The translations under genes were made by a program, and so were the position numbers. A stretch of 64,000 bases of DNA from Cutaneotrichosporon cavernicola (taxonomy: Eukaryota > Basidiomycota > Tremellomycetes > Trichosporonales > Trichosporonaceae). Below are positions 47,819 through 58,691 of this stretch, piece after piece. The DNA lies in the NCBI RefSeq assembly GCF_030864355.1, contig NC_083397.1, positions 1,426,001-1,490,000 on the forward strand, read 5' to 3'. The notes under the pieces were generated by a model, which was given only the letters and a program-made list of their open reading frames with translations, ran no database searches and was not told where the DNA came from. Every line of letters begins with the position of its first letter. Position 1 is the first letter of the stretch.

Positions 47819-48844
47819 ATGAGTAACGAGTACGCCTACCGCAAGATTGACATCGACGCGCTCGAAGAGGAGATCCTCCTCCCCTCGGACCTGTATGAGC
47901 CTGACCCGCGCGGGCCAGATGGCGCGTACGCCGAGGCCCAGCATCGGAGCCAGGAGTGCCGGAACTTGGTGTCCAAGTAAGTCTGGGGCTGGGAAGTGGG
48001 TGGGCGGGGCGAAGCGAGGGAGGGGCGGGGGAGGCTGTTTGCGGGTGAGAGGAGCACGACACCGACATTGGGCTGGGAGACTCCGAGGCTGCTGAGGCAT
48101 GGAACATTGTGACCCGAATGCCAATTCGTTATGGAGGGCGTGGGCAAAGCGCTGACAGCAGGGGTGACATCGGGGGCGCATTGTCGACGATCCTCACGAA
48201 CCCACCGTACGGCGAGGGGGTGGACCAGGCCAAGGTGGGTGTTGGGCCTTGAGTGTTGGGGCAGCCGCGCGGCGCAGCAATCAATTGGCTGCAACCTTGA
48301 GGTGGCGTGAATCGCCGCTGCTGTGGCTACTTGTTCTGTGATGGGCATGGAGCCCACGTCTGGCGGATAGCCTTGGCTCGATCTACCATGACCTCTGCTT
48401 AGTCTGTGACCTAGCTGACAGCAGGAACTCACAACCCAGGCTGTCGTCCTGATCCTCAACTCGACGCGGGCGGCTGACATCCCCAACGCCATCAAGGGGC
48501 TCGACCACGAGCAGCAGGCGTACCTCATGGCATATCTATACAAGGTGGGTTGAGGCAGGCCTGGGTTGGACTGGACTGGGAGACTCGTTGTCAGAGCCTG
48601 GCACACTGTGATTCTGAAGCTCGTACCCAGGTCACCATACACCTTGCTGACCCCAGAACATGGCTGCGTTGGGCAACGGTGCCGACATCCCGGGATCTGT
48701 GCTCCTGACGTGGCACGAGAAGGTGAGGAGTTGCGACGTAGCTGCAGCTGCAGCTGCCAGATACACCTCAGCTAACCCCAGCTCGTCGAGGTCGCGGGCG
48801 TGGGCTGCATCAACCGCGTCATGGCCGACCGCCGCACGCTGTAG
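47819..48844 (+). CDS. ARC15: Arp2/3 complex subunit 5 (ARPC5/p16)
   Basis: Smallest subunit of the Arp2/3 actin-nucleating complex, which drives patch endocytosis in fungi. Five short exons, about 150 aa. It starts MSNEYAYRKIDIDALEE, typical of ARPC5. Next are GGALSTILTNPPYG (around 48170), AVVLILNSTRAADIPNAIKGL, YLMAYLYKNMA and the end VAGVGCINRVMADRRTL. Introns are longer than the local norm (for example 47977-48161, 185 nt) and all end CTGAC/CTAAC...CAG. Each join keeps frame (SK/GDIGG, AK/ELTTQ, YK/NMAAL, EK/LVEV). Confidence 0.93.
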
Positions 48845-48880
48845 ATTGACATGCACAGTTGTAGAGTGTTACACGAGCGA

Positions 48881-48931
48881 TGTAGAGATTGCCGCTGTGG
48901 ACTGATTGTAGAGATTGCCGCTGTGGACTGA
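48881..48931. repeat. 26-bp tandem duplication
   Basis: TGTAGAGATTGCCGCTGTGG followed by ACTGA(T) occurs at 48881-48906 and again at 48907-48931, just downstream of the ARC15 stop codon, in its 3' UTR. Confidence 0.95.
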
Positions 48932-49007
48932 CGCCAACAAACCTATTTACTCGCACAATACTGCTTCACTTTTGCATCTTCTACCCATGGACTAGACCGT
49001 CCTAGGC

Positions 49008-49997
49008 CTAGAGGGCGGCTGCGAGACGCTTCTCAGCCTCGGCCCAGTTGACGACCTTCCAGATGTTCTTGAGGTACTCGGGCTTGACGTTCTGGTAGTC
49101 GAGGTAGAAGGCGTGCTCCCAGATGTCGATGCCGATGATGGGGACGTGGGTGAGCAGAGGGTCCTGGTTGGCCGTAGTGACGACCTCAAGAACCTTGGAG
49201 CTGGGGTTGTAGCCGAGCCAGCCCCAGCCCGAGCCCTGGATACCTGCAGTCTTGGCGTTCACCTCCTCGATGAGCTTGTCAAACGAGCCAAAGTCCTTCT
49301 TGACCTGGTCGGCGAGGACGCCCGAGGTCGGCACCTGGGTCTCGGCCGAGCCGGTGGGCGCGAGGTTGTTCCAGAAGAGCTGGAGTTAGCGAGGTGGGTC
49401 AAGCTGGCTCGCTGGTTCTCTGGTTCGTCTGACTCACCGAGTGGTTGCTTCTGTCAGCTTTGCGATCATTCGCGCAACTCACATGTGGCCACCGCCGTTG
49501 AACTTGAGAGCAGCCTGGAGGGCGATCTGGCCCTTGACGTCCTGGCTGGCCTGGAGGCCGGCGAGCTTCTCCTCGGCAGCGTTGAGGCCGTTGACGTACG
49601 TCGCGTGGTGCTTGTCGTGGTGGAGAGTCATGATCGTCTTGGAGATCGAGGGCTCGAGGGCCTGTATCGCGATGTGCGCATGTGAGGTGAGATGGGTCGG
49701 GTAGTCACCAGAAGCGAGAGTGTGGAAAATGGGCATGGACGGCGGGGGAAGGGATCAGAGCGAGCCGGGAGGACAGTATGAGAGCAATAGTCATGTGACA
49801 ATGGCGCAGTTGCGGTCAGCATCACGTTCGGTGCTCGTTCAGAGCTCGGAGCTCGAGCTCGAGCTCGGCAAAAAAGCACTCACGTCGTAAGCGTACGGGA
49901 GGTCTGGGAGGGTGTGCTTGCTGCGGACGGCGGCGACAGCGAAGGCACGGCGCGCGGGGGCGGCGGCGCGGGGGACGGAGCGGAGGAGAGCGACCAT
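49008..49997 (-). CDS. SOD2: Mn-superoxide dismutase, mitochondrial
   Basis: Dismutates superoxide in the mitochondrial matrix. The start at 49997 gives a presequence [19 protein letters not shown] before [12 protein letters not shown]. Metal ligands are His in [12 protein letters not shown] and [11 protein letters not shown], plus Asp and His in [19 protein letters not shown]. The block [11 protein letters not shown] and Gly-Gly in FNGGGHI mark the Mn/Fe family. The codons for NHS lie in a 10-nt exon (49447-49438) between a 35-nt intron and one ending GCTAACTCCAG. Without it the metal-ligand His would be lost. Length about 220 aa is standard. Confidence 0.95.
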
Positions 49998-50238
49998 TTT
50001 GATGTATTGAGTCAAACGGAGAGGTGGGAAGAGACCAAGTTGTTGAGGGTGCGTGGTCTTTAATAGTATGACGCAGGCAACAGCGAATCAACGATACGTA
50101 ATCATATCACCGCTCGGCTTCGGCTCACAGCCCGCCAACCTCCGATGGCGTCACTCTTCTACTGTTTCCCCTGCATCAAGTTAATCAGCACATCATGCAG
50201 CCGAGGTGAATAGATGCATACATGTGAGGGATGGCGGC

Positions 50239-51615
50239 TTACTCCGCCTCTTTCGCGGCAGTAGCCTCCTTCGGCACAACAGCCTCCTTGGCCTTCTGGG
50301 CCTTGTTCGCTCTGACCGAAGCCTTCTGCCTGGCCACCCGTAACCGCATCTCGTCCCAGTTCCCCTCCAATTCATCCTCTGTGAGCCATTTGAGCTCGTT
50401 CTCGGTCGCCTCGGCCCAACGCGACCCGGCTTCACGCCAGTCGTTCGGTCCAGAGCTACTGCGACCAGTCGATACCATCGCCCAGTCTGTGCGTTTCCAG
50501 CCACCCAACATACGCCCCTGCGAGTCTGAACGGAACGGCATCTTGGCGACCCAGTCCAGCCGCTCCCACACGTCGTTGTACGTGCGGCGAAGAAGGCGTG
50601 GGGTCATTTTGCGCGGGTTACTCCAAGTGCGGGGATTATCGCGTGTGAGGGCCACGCGAGGTTGTGGAAAGGAGGGGAGGGTGCGATAGGATGATGGTGG
50701 TCGGCGAGGAAACGCAGCCTTTAGGCTATTGGGAAGGTTGTTGAAGGATGGCAGAGGCTCTTTCGGGCTTTTTGGCTTGACTGCACCAGCTCGTCGAGGC
50801 GGAGTCGGGGGGAAAGGCGAGCTATCGAAACCTGCCATAGCCCGCATCGTCTCGATCACTCCCTTGCCCTCCCATCCTGTTGCGGCGCCATCCTCGTTGG
50901 CGGGCATCACGATTGGCACCGAGACGTTGTCCCACTGATACTCCCATTCCTTGCGCGCCTCTCGGTTCACTGCGGCCCGAGGAATGACTGTGCGCGCACG
51001 TACACCGATCAGTCCTGCTGGGGGCTTCTTCGAGAGCGGCCGCAAGCACGGGGGAAGCGGCTGCAGTGTCATGGGAGGGTATCGAGTCTCCGGGTTTGGG
51101 ATCTTGTCCGTCACAGCCCGGGGCCAATCTTTTGGATCAAGTGGTGAGCTCAACGTAATGTTCTGCCGTCAGCTATTTTAGTATGACTAGCTACCTTGAT
51201 GAGCTCCCACCTGACTCGCCCGCGGACACCATAGCATTCCTCAATCAAGCGCAGAAGCGCATGCGGGTGGCACGCAGTCGCGGCGCGCACCTCGGTGAGC
51301 TCCTGGTTGTCAGAACCCAAGTGCAGCACCACGCACCTTCTTGAGGTGCTTCCGAGCACGCGCACGCTGCTCCTTGCACACCTCGAGCTCGGGACTGTCG
51401 TCCTTCAGATACGCTGGTAGATGTTTATTCGCATCCTTGATAAGGGAGCGGAAGCGGATCGTTGCGATGAGCCACACATGGGGGTCTTGGATGAAGCGGA
51501 GGCACTGGAGGACAGTGCGATACGTGGCGCGTGGTGTTGGCGGGAGGAAGCGTGACGGATGTGTCCGTGTGGGTGCAGCCATGCCCAGCTCCTTGAGCTG
51601 TGCTGGCGACGCCAT
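50239..51615 (-). CDS. LYR-type mitochondrial protein, Cup1-like
   Basis: Three exons: start 51615 (MASPAQLKELGM) to LKK, then ELTEVRAATACHPHALLRLIEECYGVRGRVRWELIK, then NITLSSPLDPKDWPR onward to a Lys/Ala-rich end (stop 50239). About 425 aa. The N-terminal helical block TYRTVLQCLRFIQDPHVWLIATI and ARKHLKK resembles LYR/Complex-1 family domains, and I recall a fungal 'Cup1-like' LYR group with such an extension; that assignment is tentative. LYR proteins bind the acyl carrier protein and help Fe-S or respiratory complex assembly in mitochondria. The long Pro/Trp-rich C-terminal part (RTYNDVWERLDWVAKMPF) is of unknown function. Divergent from ISY1. Confidence 0.7.
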
Positions 51616-51807
51616 GTCGATGAGCGTGGATAGTGGATGAGAGTTGGCTTGTTGATTGTTGAGTAGCCTCCACTTGTTCCATGTCCAACATTGTGGGTCA
51701 GGCACCAATCGTGACGTGGCATTTTTCCGGTTCAATTACAATAACCAAGTCGTCACCACAACTTACCTTGCTCACCTTCCTCGCCATCAACCACAACACC
51801 ATCCACC

Positions 51808-52907
51808 ATGGCGCGCAACTCGGAAAAGGCGCAGTCGATGCTCTACCGCTTCCGCGAGCAGCAGGCTGTCGACATGGGTCTCGGTGATCGGCGCGCAGGC
51901 GAGCGGCGCCCGCGCGTCGCCTCCAGCGTCTCGAGCTTGCGAGAGTGTGAGCGTTGGCGCGGCGACATCATGCGCGAGATCAGCCGCAAGGTCTCCAAGA
52001 TCCAAGATTGTGCGTACAACTATGGACTGACTGACCCCAGCCTCGCTGACAAACTACGAGATTCGCGACTTGAACGACGAGATCAACCAGCTGCTCAAGG
52101 AGAAGCGGCACTGGGAGTCACAGATTGTCGGGCTCGGCGGCGCGAATTACAAGCGCGCCAACATGGCCATGGTCGATAACGAGGGGCGTGAAGTGCCTGG
52201 TACTCGCGGGTACAAGTACTTTGGGCGGGCACGCGAGCTGCCTGGCGTCAAGGAGATGTTTGAGAAGGGCGGTGAGTTAGTGTGTGTCGGAGGTACACGA
52301 ACAACCCATCCGTCGAGGAGCCGGACGGCGAGCTGCTTCGTCTTGGAGTACAAGCTAATGCCCAGCCAAGGCAGCGACAGAGGAGTCGGCGCGCAACGCC
52401 AGCTTCCAGATGTTCCGGAATCAGGGGACAGACTACTATGGCGACCTAGACGAGATGGATCCCTCCCTGGCCGGGGAAGAAGACGCCGCCGCGAGGAGAG
52501 GTACGTCTCTACCAGCTGAGCAGGTCGATTGGTAGCTGACGCCAGATTGGGAGGAAGCATCTCGTGCAGCCGCTGAGCTGTTGGGTGTCGATGCCGAACT
52601 GCCATATCCCGAGCCCGCCGCGCCACCACCCCTCGACGGCGCGGGAGAGGGGACGAAACGCAAGTCGCCCGAGCCGGATGAGGAGGTGAAGGAGGGCAAG
52701 GGCAAGAAGCGGGGGAAGAAGGGCAAGAAGCCGCCTCCACCACCGCCTGGAGGACCCAGCAATCCGGGTGCGGCCCAAGTCGCCTTGTTCATGAGCGTGT
52801 TTGATCCGCGGAGCTTGGGAGCGCCAGAGATGCCGGATACAGAGGGGATGGGGCAGATTCTGCTCGAGAGGAGGAAGGATAAGGTGCGCGAGCAGTATGG
52901 CGTGTAG
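51808..52907 (+). CDS. ISY1: Pre-mRNA splicing factor Isy1
   Basis: Component of the NineTeen complex that acts at the catalytic spliceosome. The N-terminus MARNSEKAQSMLYRFREQQA is nearly diagnostic. Next come RECERWRGDIMREISRKVSKIQD, then YEIRDLNDEINQLLKEKRHWESQI, GYKYFGRARELPGVKEMFEKG, and MFRNQGTDYYGDLDEMDPSLAGEE. Four exons; intron 1 is 31 nt (GTGCGT...CTGACCCCAG). The C-terminal part is a charged, Pro-rich tail (KGKKRGKKGKKPPPPPPGG) ending RRKDKVREQYGV. About 300 aa. It shares a 192-bp divergent promoter with the Cup1-like gene. Confidence 0.95.
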
Positions 52908-53307
52908 CACTAGCATCAGATTCAGAGGGTTCATGGGATATGTGATAGATGCAGACTTTATCATGGCTTATGGTTTTGAAGAGCACGAGATTGAGCACGA
53001 GATTATACTGAGGACAAGGCGCTTCAACTTTTCATGTTCGCGGTGCGCACTGGCGGCTGTCTGCAAACGCAGGCAGCACAGGGCGAGCAAAGCATGCATC
53101 ACGCCCATCTTGCTGACGCTGAAGCCGACGTCGACGCCCGTTGACGCTTCCACTCCTTTTCCAGCTTCTCAACTCACTCCCGTTAGTGTACGATTGCATC
53201 CGCAGCCAAAAGTCAGGGACAGCCACGGACTGGCATAGCGCGTGCTGTCTAGCGACGAGTATCCGCGTCTCCATTCTATGAAACGAAAACGCAGCTGGCG
53301 CGCGCAA
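52908..53307. other. Convergent intergenic region ISY1/RPS14
   Basis: A 400-bp gap between convergent stops; no gene is seen. Confidence 0.4.
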
Positions 53308-53853
53308 TTACAGGCGGCGACCACGGCGACCACCCTTGCGGCGGGTCGAGTCGGACGGGATGGGGGTGACGTCCTCGATGCGGCCGATGCGCATACCGGC
53401 ACGGGCGAGGGCGCGGAGAGCGGCCTGGCCACCGGGGCCGGGCTGCTTGGTGCCGGTACCGCCGGTAGCGCGGAGCTTGACGTGGAGAGCGGTGATGCCG
53501 ACCTCCTTGCACTTGACGGCGACGTCCTGGGCAGCAAGCATGGCAGCGTAGGGCGACGACTCGTCACGGTCAGCCTTGACCTTCATGCCGCCGGTGACAC
53601 GCGAGATGGTCTCCTTGCCCGAGAGGTCGGTGACGTGGACGAAGGTGTCGTTGAACCTGGTGTCAGAGGAAGAAATGCGAGAGATTTCAAGATTTCGAGA
53701 TGCCAGACAATGCTTGCATCGCCAAATCCAATCTCGCGTCGTCACTCACGAGGCGAAGATGTGGGCGACGCCGAAGACGTTCTCGCCCTCAGCGACCTGG
53801 GGACCGAGGGCAACGGGGGCCTCCTTGGGCTGAGTCTGCTTCTTGGGCGGCAT
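53308..53853 (-). CDS. RPS14: Cytosolic ribosomal protein S14 (uS11)
   Basis: Small-subunit protein at the platform, needed for 18S rRNA maturation. Two exons: [20 protein letters not shown]...AHIFAS, start 53853, and [23 protein letters not shown] onward. The highly conserved end [20 protein letters not shown] is intact. About 150 aa. The intron near 53657-53750 has GTGAGTGACG and ends TCTGACACCAG. A highly expressed gene; the coding sequence uses C/G-ending codons almost throughout. Confidence 0.97.
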
Positions 53854-54213
53854 TTTTGGTGGTGGTTGATGGACGAGAGAACGACGAAACACTCGAGTTT
53901 GTCAATTCAACGCTCGGTAGGTCTGATGTTCAGGGTCAAGAATTTGGCCCAACTTGTCGCGTGGCCAAAGGCCAAAGTCCCGTTTTCTCCGGTGTGGTGG
54001 GGAGTACATCCACGTTTTGTGGCAGACAATGGTTCCGGTGCCTGACTGACGCGGCTAACTTTGGGAAGTTGATGAGGGTTCCAACGCGCAGCGAGTAGAA
54101 CACTGGCGCAGTGTAAAGAAGGGCTTCTCACGCTGTAATTGCAAGTGTTACAGATTATACATGGGAAGTGGGTTTCCCCTGGCAGTATTGTATGAATACA
54201 AGTGCGACGACGC
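53854..54213. promoter_or_regulatory. RPS14 promoter and DUF2828 gene 3' flank
   Basis: A 360-bp spacer between two minus-strand genes. No ribosomal-protein motif was recognised with confidence. Confidence 0.4.
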
Positions 54214-56975
54214 TCAGTCAACCACCACGACGCCACGGAACGGCTTGGCCGCAATGGTCGCGTTGAGGTGGTCCATAGGCGTCTTCTCCTCCTTGGCCGG
54301 CTTCGTCTTCGCCTCGGCCTTGGTCTTCTTCCCTTCGCTATCCTCGTCGTCGTGCACGATCTTCAGATCCTCGAGGTCGTCCCAGTCCTCGTCCTCCTCC
54401 GGGCCCTCATCCTCCCCAGGTTCCTCGTCGCCGCCGTCACCCAGCGCACGGATGAAGTACTTCATGAGCGCGCCACTGAAGCCTGACACGAGAGCACAAC
54501 CGGGCGTATCGGCCTGCACAGGCTTGGTTGCTGCACTCTGGAGGTTCCAGTAGACAAGCTCCGGCATGGGGTAGCTGGCCTCCTCGAAGCGGCGGACAAC
54601 CGCTCGGTGCTCGGTCTCGCCAAAGTGCCCGCTCTCGTCGAACTGCATGTCCGAGAAGACAAAGACCGTCTTGACCATGTCCTCCGGTGCGAGCTTGTTC
54701 TCCTTGGCAACGCGCAGGATGCTATCGAACACCGCCGCATAGTTAGTCGACTGTCCCCAGTCCGCCTGGGAGAGGTTGCGCGCACGCTCCGAGACCGGGA
54801 GCGTGTTGTCAACACGCTCGATACGAGGTGAGGATGAGAAGGTGATGAAAGTACCGTTCCAGGGCGGTCGGGCGAGCTCGGTCATGAGCAGCGTGAGGGC
54901 GAGACAGGGCCAGATGGGTTCCACTTGGCCACCAGAGAAGTAAGAGTAGTAGACTGATCCCATTGACCCCGAGACGTCGGCGACGGCGATGCAGTTGGAC
55001 AGCTCGCCCTTGACACTCGAGCGGATCGAGTCGACGAGCGATGCCCATTGGAGGTTAGCGACGCGGCTGATGATGGCTGATGATGATTTCGGATCGAGTG
55101 ATTTCTTCAGGACCTCGTGAGGGACCAGAGAAGCAGCCGAAATCGACCTCTTGCCAGCGGCGACGGCGAGGAGATACTTGTCAAAGCCCCTGGGGTCGTG
55201 CTCGAGGAACATGGTGTCGTTCCTTGCCATGCAGCGGGCAGGAACCTTGGAGTAGTTGATGGTCCACTCGCCCTTAACCATCTGGCTCTCGGGAACGTCA
55301 AGGACGCGGCGGAGAGGAGTGAGGACCTCGGTCTGGAAACGAATGCGGGCCTTGTTGTCCGCCGGGAAAAACTCGCGGGCGAGAGCCGAGACAATGTGCA
55401 GCTGCTTGTCGGCACTCTTGCCAGGAGTCGGAGCCCACTTGGCGGCGTACGTCATGCCGAAGAGGTGAGGGGACGTGTTGGGAGCACCGTACCCGTCGCC
55501 CTTGCGCTCAGCTTCTGGACGCTCAAGGTAGACATTATGGGCCTGGAGACGCTCGAGGTCGGCCTTGAGGAAGTCGGTGTAAATGTTCACGACCTCGGTC
55601 ATGAGGATCTGGACCTTGGGGTCGGCGAGGCCCTTATCGGTGTGCTCGGCGATGACCGCGTCGCGCATCTGCTCTGCAAGTCAGCAGAGTCGAATCACGC
55701 CGACTCACTTGAACCACAGCGCGCCAGCTTGGACTTGAGAGATACGCTCTCGGTCTCGACAACCTTGCGCTTCCTGGTCTCCTGTGTCTCCTGGTTGGAC
55801 GACGGGCCCCCGTCAGTCGGCTCCGTCATCACGGCTCTCCCCGCACCTCGCTCAGAGATCGCCACGGCTTTCTGTTCGATTTTGGCGCTCTTGAGAGCTT
55901 CCCGTGCCGCGTTGGCGAAGCCCCGGCGCTTGCGCATGCTATCATTGCTCAGACGGCCAGCCTTGAAAGAATTCCGGCTGGAGGCGGGAGCGAGGGCCTC
56001 GTCGATGGCGGTCAACCTGCCAGTGTATGACGTGGTGAGCTGGCCGTTTATCGCAAGGACCAGGATGTCATTGAGGCTGGGGTCAGCGGACCAAGTGTTT
56101 GGAGAGCTTACTCGTCGAAACTGCCATGGGGCCGGGGAGGATACCCCGGCTCCTTCTCCGGCTCGCCGTCCTCATCGAGGGTCATCACGTTGTTGTTGGC
56201 TTCCGCTTTGGCGGCGTCCTTCTTCTTGGGGCGCGCGCGCTCGCATGTGGGTTCCACGATCAGGCGGAGGCTAACGTCAGCGGGACAAAGGAAGGTGGAC
56301 AAACTTGGCAAGGAGGGTACGCGGGTGATTGTCCCAGAGCCATGCGACGCAGTTGAAGAAGGGGACGCGGAGGCCCTTACCCTCGTGAATCGAGCGGGTG
56401 TGGAAGATGATCCGCAATGTCCTGGTGTTAGTGGCAAGTTAGGGTTGGGAAGGGTGTGGGCCGTAGGAGGGGGGGGGGGGGGGGTGGCGTTCAGAAACCG
56501 AACATCCTTTGGTTGAAGCCGCGCACAGTCGAATGCCTCTGCCCATGGAAGACTCACTTGTCCGCATCCTCCTCCCAAGCCTTAGAAAGCATCCCAAACA
56601 ACACCACAGGACGGGCGCCATCCTGGAGCTCGTTGAAGAGGTCAAGCAAGGCGCTGTCCGTGGAACTGAAAGCAGGCGCGTTGTTCCATGTGTTGGAGTC
56701 GGGAGCCTTGTGGAGCGCGTCGAGGAAGGGGGCTGGGGTAAGCGAGGCCGAGGGGTTGTACTGGGGAGAATAAGGAAGGTCGGCGTACCAGAGGGAGCCT
56801 GGGCGAGTGTAGTCGAGGAGGCGCGAGTGGTGACCGGAAGGACGTTGGGGTGCGTCTCCTTCAGTAACTCCTCGATGGCGTCGGCGCGCGCGGTCGCATC
56901 CAGAGCGAGGAGCCTCTCTAGCGACTCGGGAAGGGCCCACTCGTGCGAGAGAGGAGTCTCAGCGGTGGACGCCAT
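54214..56975 (-). CDS. DUF2828 / von Willebrand factor A domain protein
   Basis: Large protein of the DUF2828 family, found in fungi, plants and some giant viruses; function unknown. N-terminal domain pieces: FLDALHKAPDSNTWNNAPAF, STDSALLDLFNEL and LRIIFHTRSIHEGKG, NHPRTLLA. The C-terminal vWA-like domain has a MIDAS pattern DVSGSM (encoded near 54965), FITFSSSPRIE and VFVFSDMQFDES, and the end is acidic then basic. At least five exons, about 780 aa. Near 56840 the frame that starts at 56975 (MASTAETPL) must change to that of ADLPYSPQYNPSA; the donor-acceptor pair there is unclear (see findings). A run of 16 G at 56469-56484 lies in an intron. Confidence 0.8.
56469..56484. repeat. 16-bp G homopolymer
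   Basis: Sixteen consecutive G on the plus strand, in an intron of the minus-strand DUF2828 gene (read as C16 there). Such runs are prone to length error and slippage. Confidence 0.95.
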
Positions 56976-58691
56976 TTTTGATCAGGAGGTACAAGAAGGA
57001 AGGAGTGGCAAGGAAGGAGTTGACGTGACTTAAAGTATGGTTGGCCCCTGAGTGGCGACTGCACCGGAACCGAGTTGACTTGGAGGTTGGACTCGAGCTG
57101 GTCTTGATTGTTCGGAGATCTTGAGTAGCGACATAGCCACAAAGACGCTGTGAGTATTCGAAAACAATGTGTGACTGACTCTATTATGGGTGGAACAGGT
57201 ATGTCTCAGTCAACGTTAGTCGAACCAGCGTCATTTGGGTGGCAAATCGCACCTGGCTCTTTTTAAGCATGACCGTAATATCCAACAACATTTAGTCATG
57301 TGCAGAATGCAATTTGCCATTTGATCGTGGGTTTGCACATTCAAGGTGATGACTGCCAAGCAAGGTTACAGCTGTATGGCGAGATGAGAGCTTGAATGGT
57401 TGAGAGGTTGACACCATGACACCAGCAGTGCAATGTGTCGCTGCAGAGTTGATGTCCCTTGGGCCATGACATTCTGTACAGAGTCCACAGTTATCAGGTC
57501 GCCCAGGTCGATACATTCTCCACTTTGCTCCTGACTCTGCCAATCAGCCTAGCAACCTGTAGATCGCGAGTGCGCGTACGCCCGTCAAGCTGGGACTCGT
57601 AAGCTGTGAGCTGTGCATCAACGTATGGTGGGATGAATACTGCCCACAATGCACCAAGTGCGCCCATCGCCTTTAGCTTGTCAGAAATCGGTCCTGTCCA
57701 AAGGGTCAGCTAAACTGCAGCAGATCCGACCCCAGCACCAATAGGGGTCAACGTACCCAACGCCGCTCATTCAGCTCCAAGCCAACGGCTGCGTTCACGA
57801 TTCTAGGCCAACCATGCCCGTGGCCTCCGGCCCCGAGTAACCTCCCGCATTATATTCCTCCTCCTACCCCTTTCAGATCTCTGCATCAACCCCAACAATT
57901 GCCAAGCCGACGCCACTGCCCCGTCACGACCAACCAGCGGGACTTTGATGCTGCGTCGCGCAGTCTACCGACGAGGAATTCGGCTCCTCATCGGAGCACT
58001 CCTTCCAATCACCCTCCCTCGAACGGCTCAGGCGACGCCGTCGCCGCCGCAACCCCATTCATGCAGGACTGTGAATCGTGCTTGAAATATGGATGATCGG
58101 CCGAAAATGATTTGACGGACGAATAGGTTTCTGGATCTGAGCCTAATTGACGTGGATACTAATCGGGTTTATAATAATTTTGTAATCGTGCACAAAGGTG
58201 AGGAACGCAAGGAACAAAGCTAGAATAGGTGTCTGCGTAGGTTAAACGGCGCGATCACCTAGAGTTAGAGAGGCCAACGGAGCCTCAATGGCCACAATGG
58301 AGGTTGCTAACCTTTTGAAAGCACACAGCCTTACAGCTTACAGCATCCCAAGCCTCCCAACAATATTTTTCCGCACAGCTCTATAGGGCCCATCCCCATT
58401 TATTGTAGCCTTGCCACCATCCTTGCAACGCCCAATACCTCTTCTTGTGCTTGACAAGACATACCCGCCCTATCTTTACAGGAGAACGGGAGACCAGCCT
58501 TTCCGCACTCGACGCCACCCAAACACCCTGTGTCAATTGCGTCCCCTTTTTCCCTGGCACCTTTCAGTTGACTGGCAGCAGAATCTGATTGCGCGATTGC
58601 CCCTTCTGTTCCATCAACACGCCGTAATCGCTTTACAGACGCGTCCACAACAACCTTCCTCACACGTTTACTCTCTCATCATCGACGACAA
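56976..58691. promoter_or_regulatory. Divergent intergenic region DUF2828/CCC2
   Basis: About 1.7 kb between divergent starts. No convincing exon or RNA gene. A pyrimidine-rich leader with GTCTACCGACGAGG-type sequence near 57960 is not supported by domain or splice signals. Nearer 58690 the sequence is C-rich and is probably the CCC2 leader. Confidence 0.4.

Noticed and set aside
57899..58096. Short plus-strand frame upstream of CCC2
   Set aside because: No ATG at its beginning, no domain, and no splice link to CCC2.
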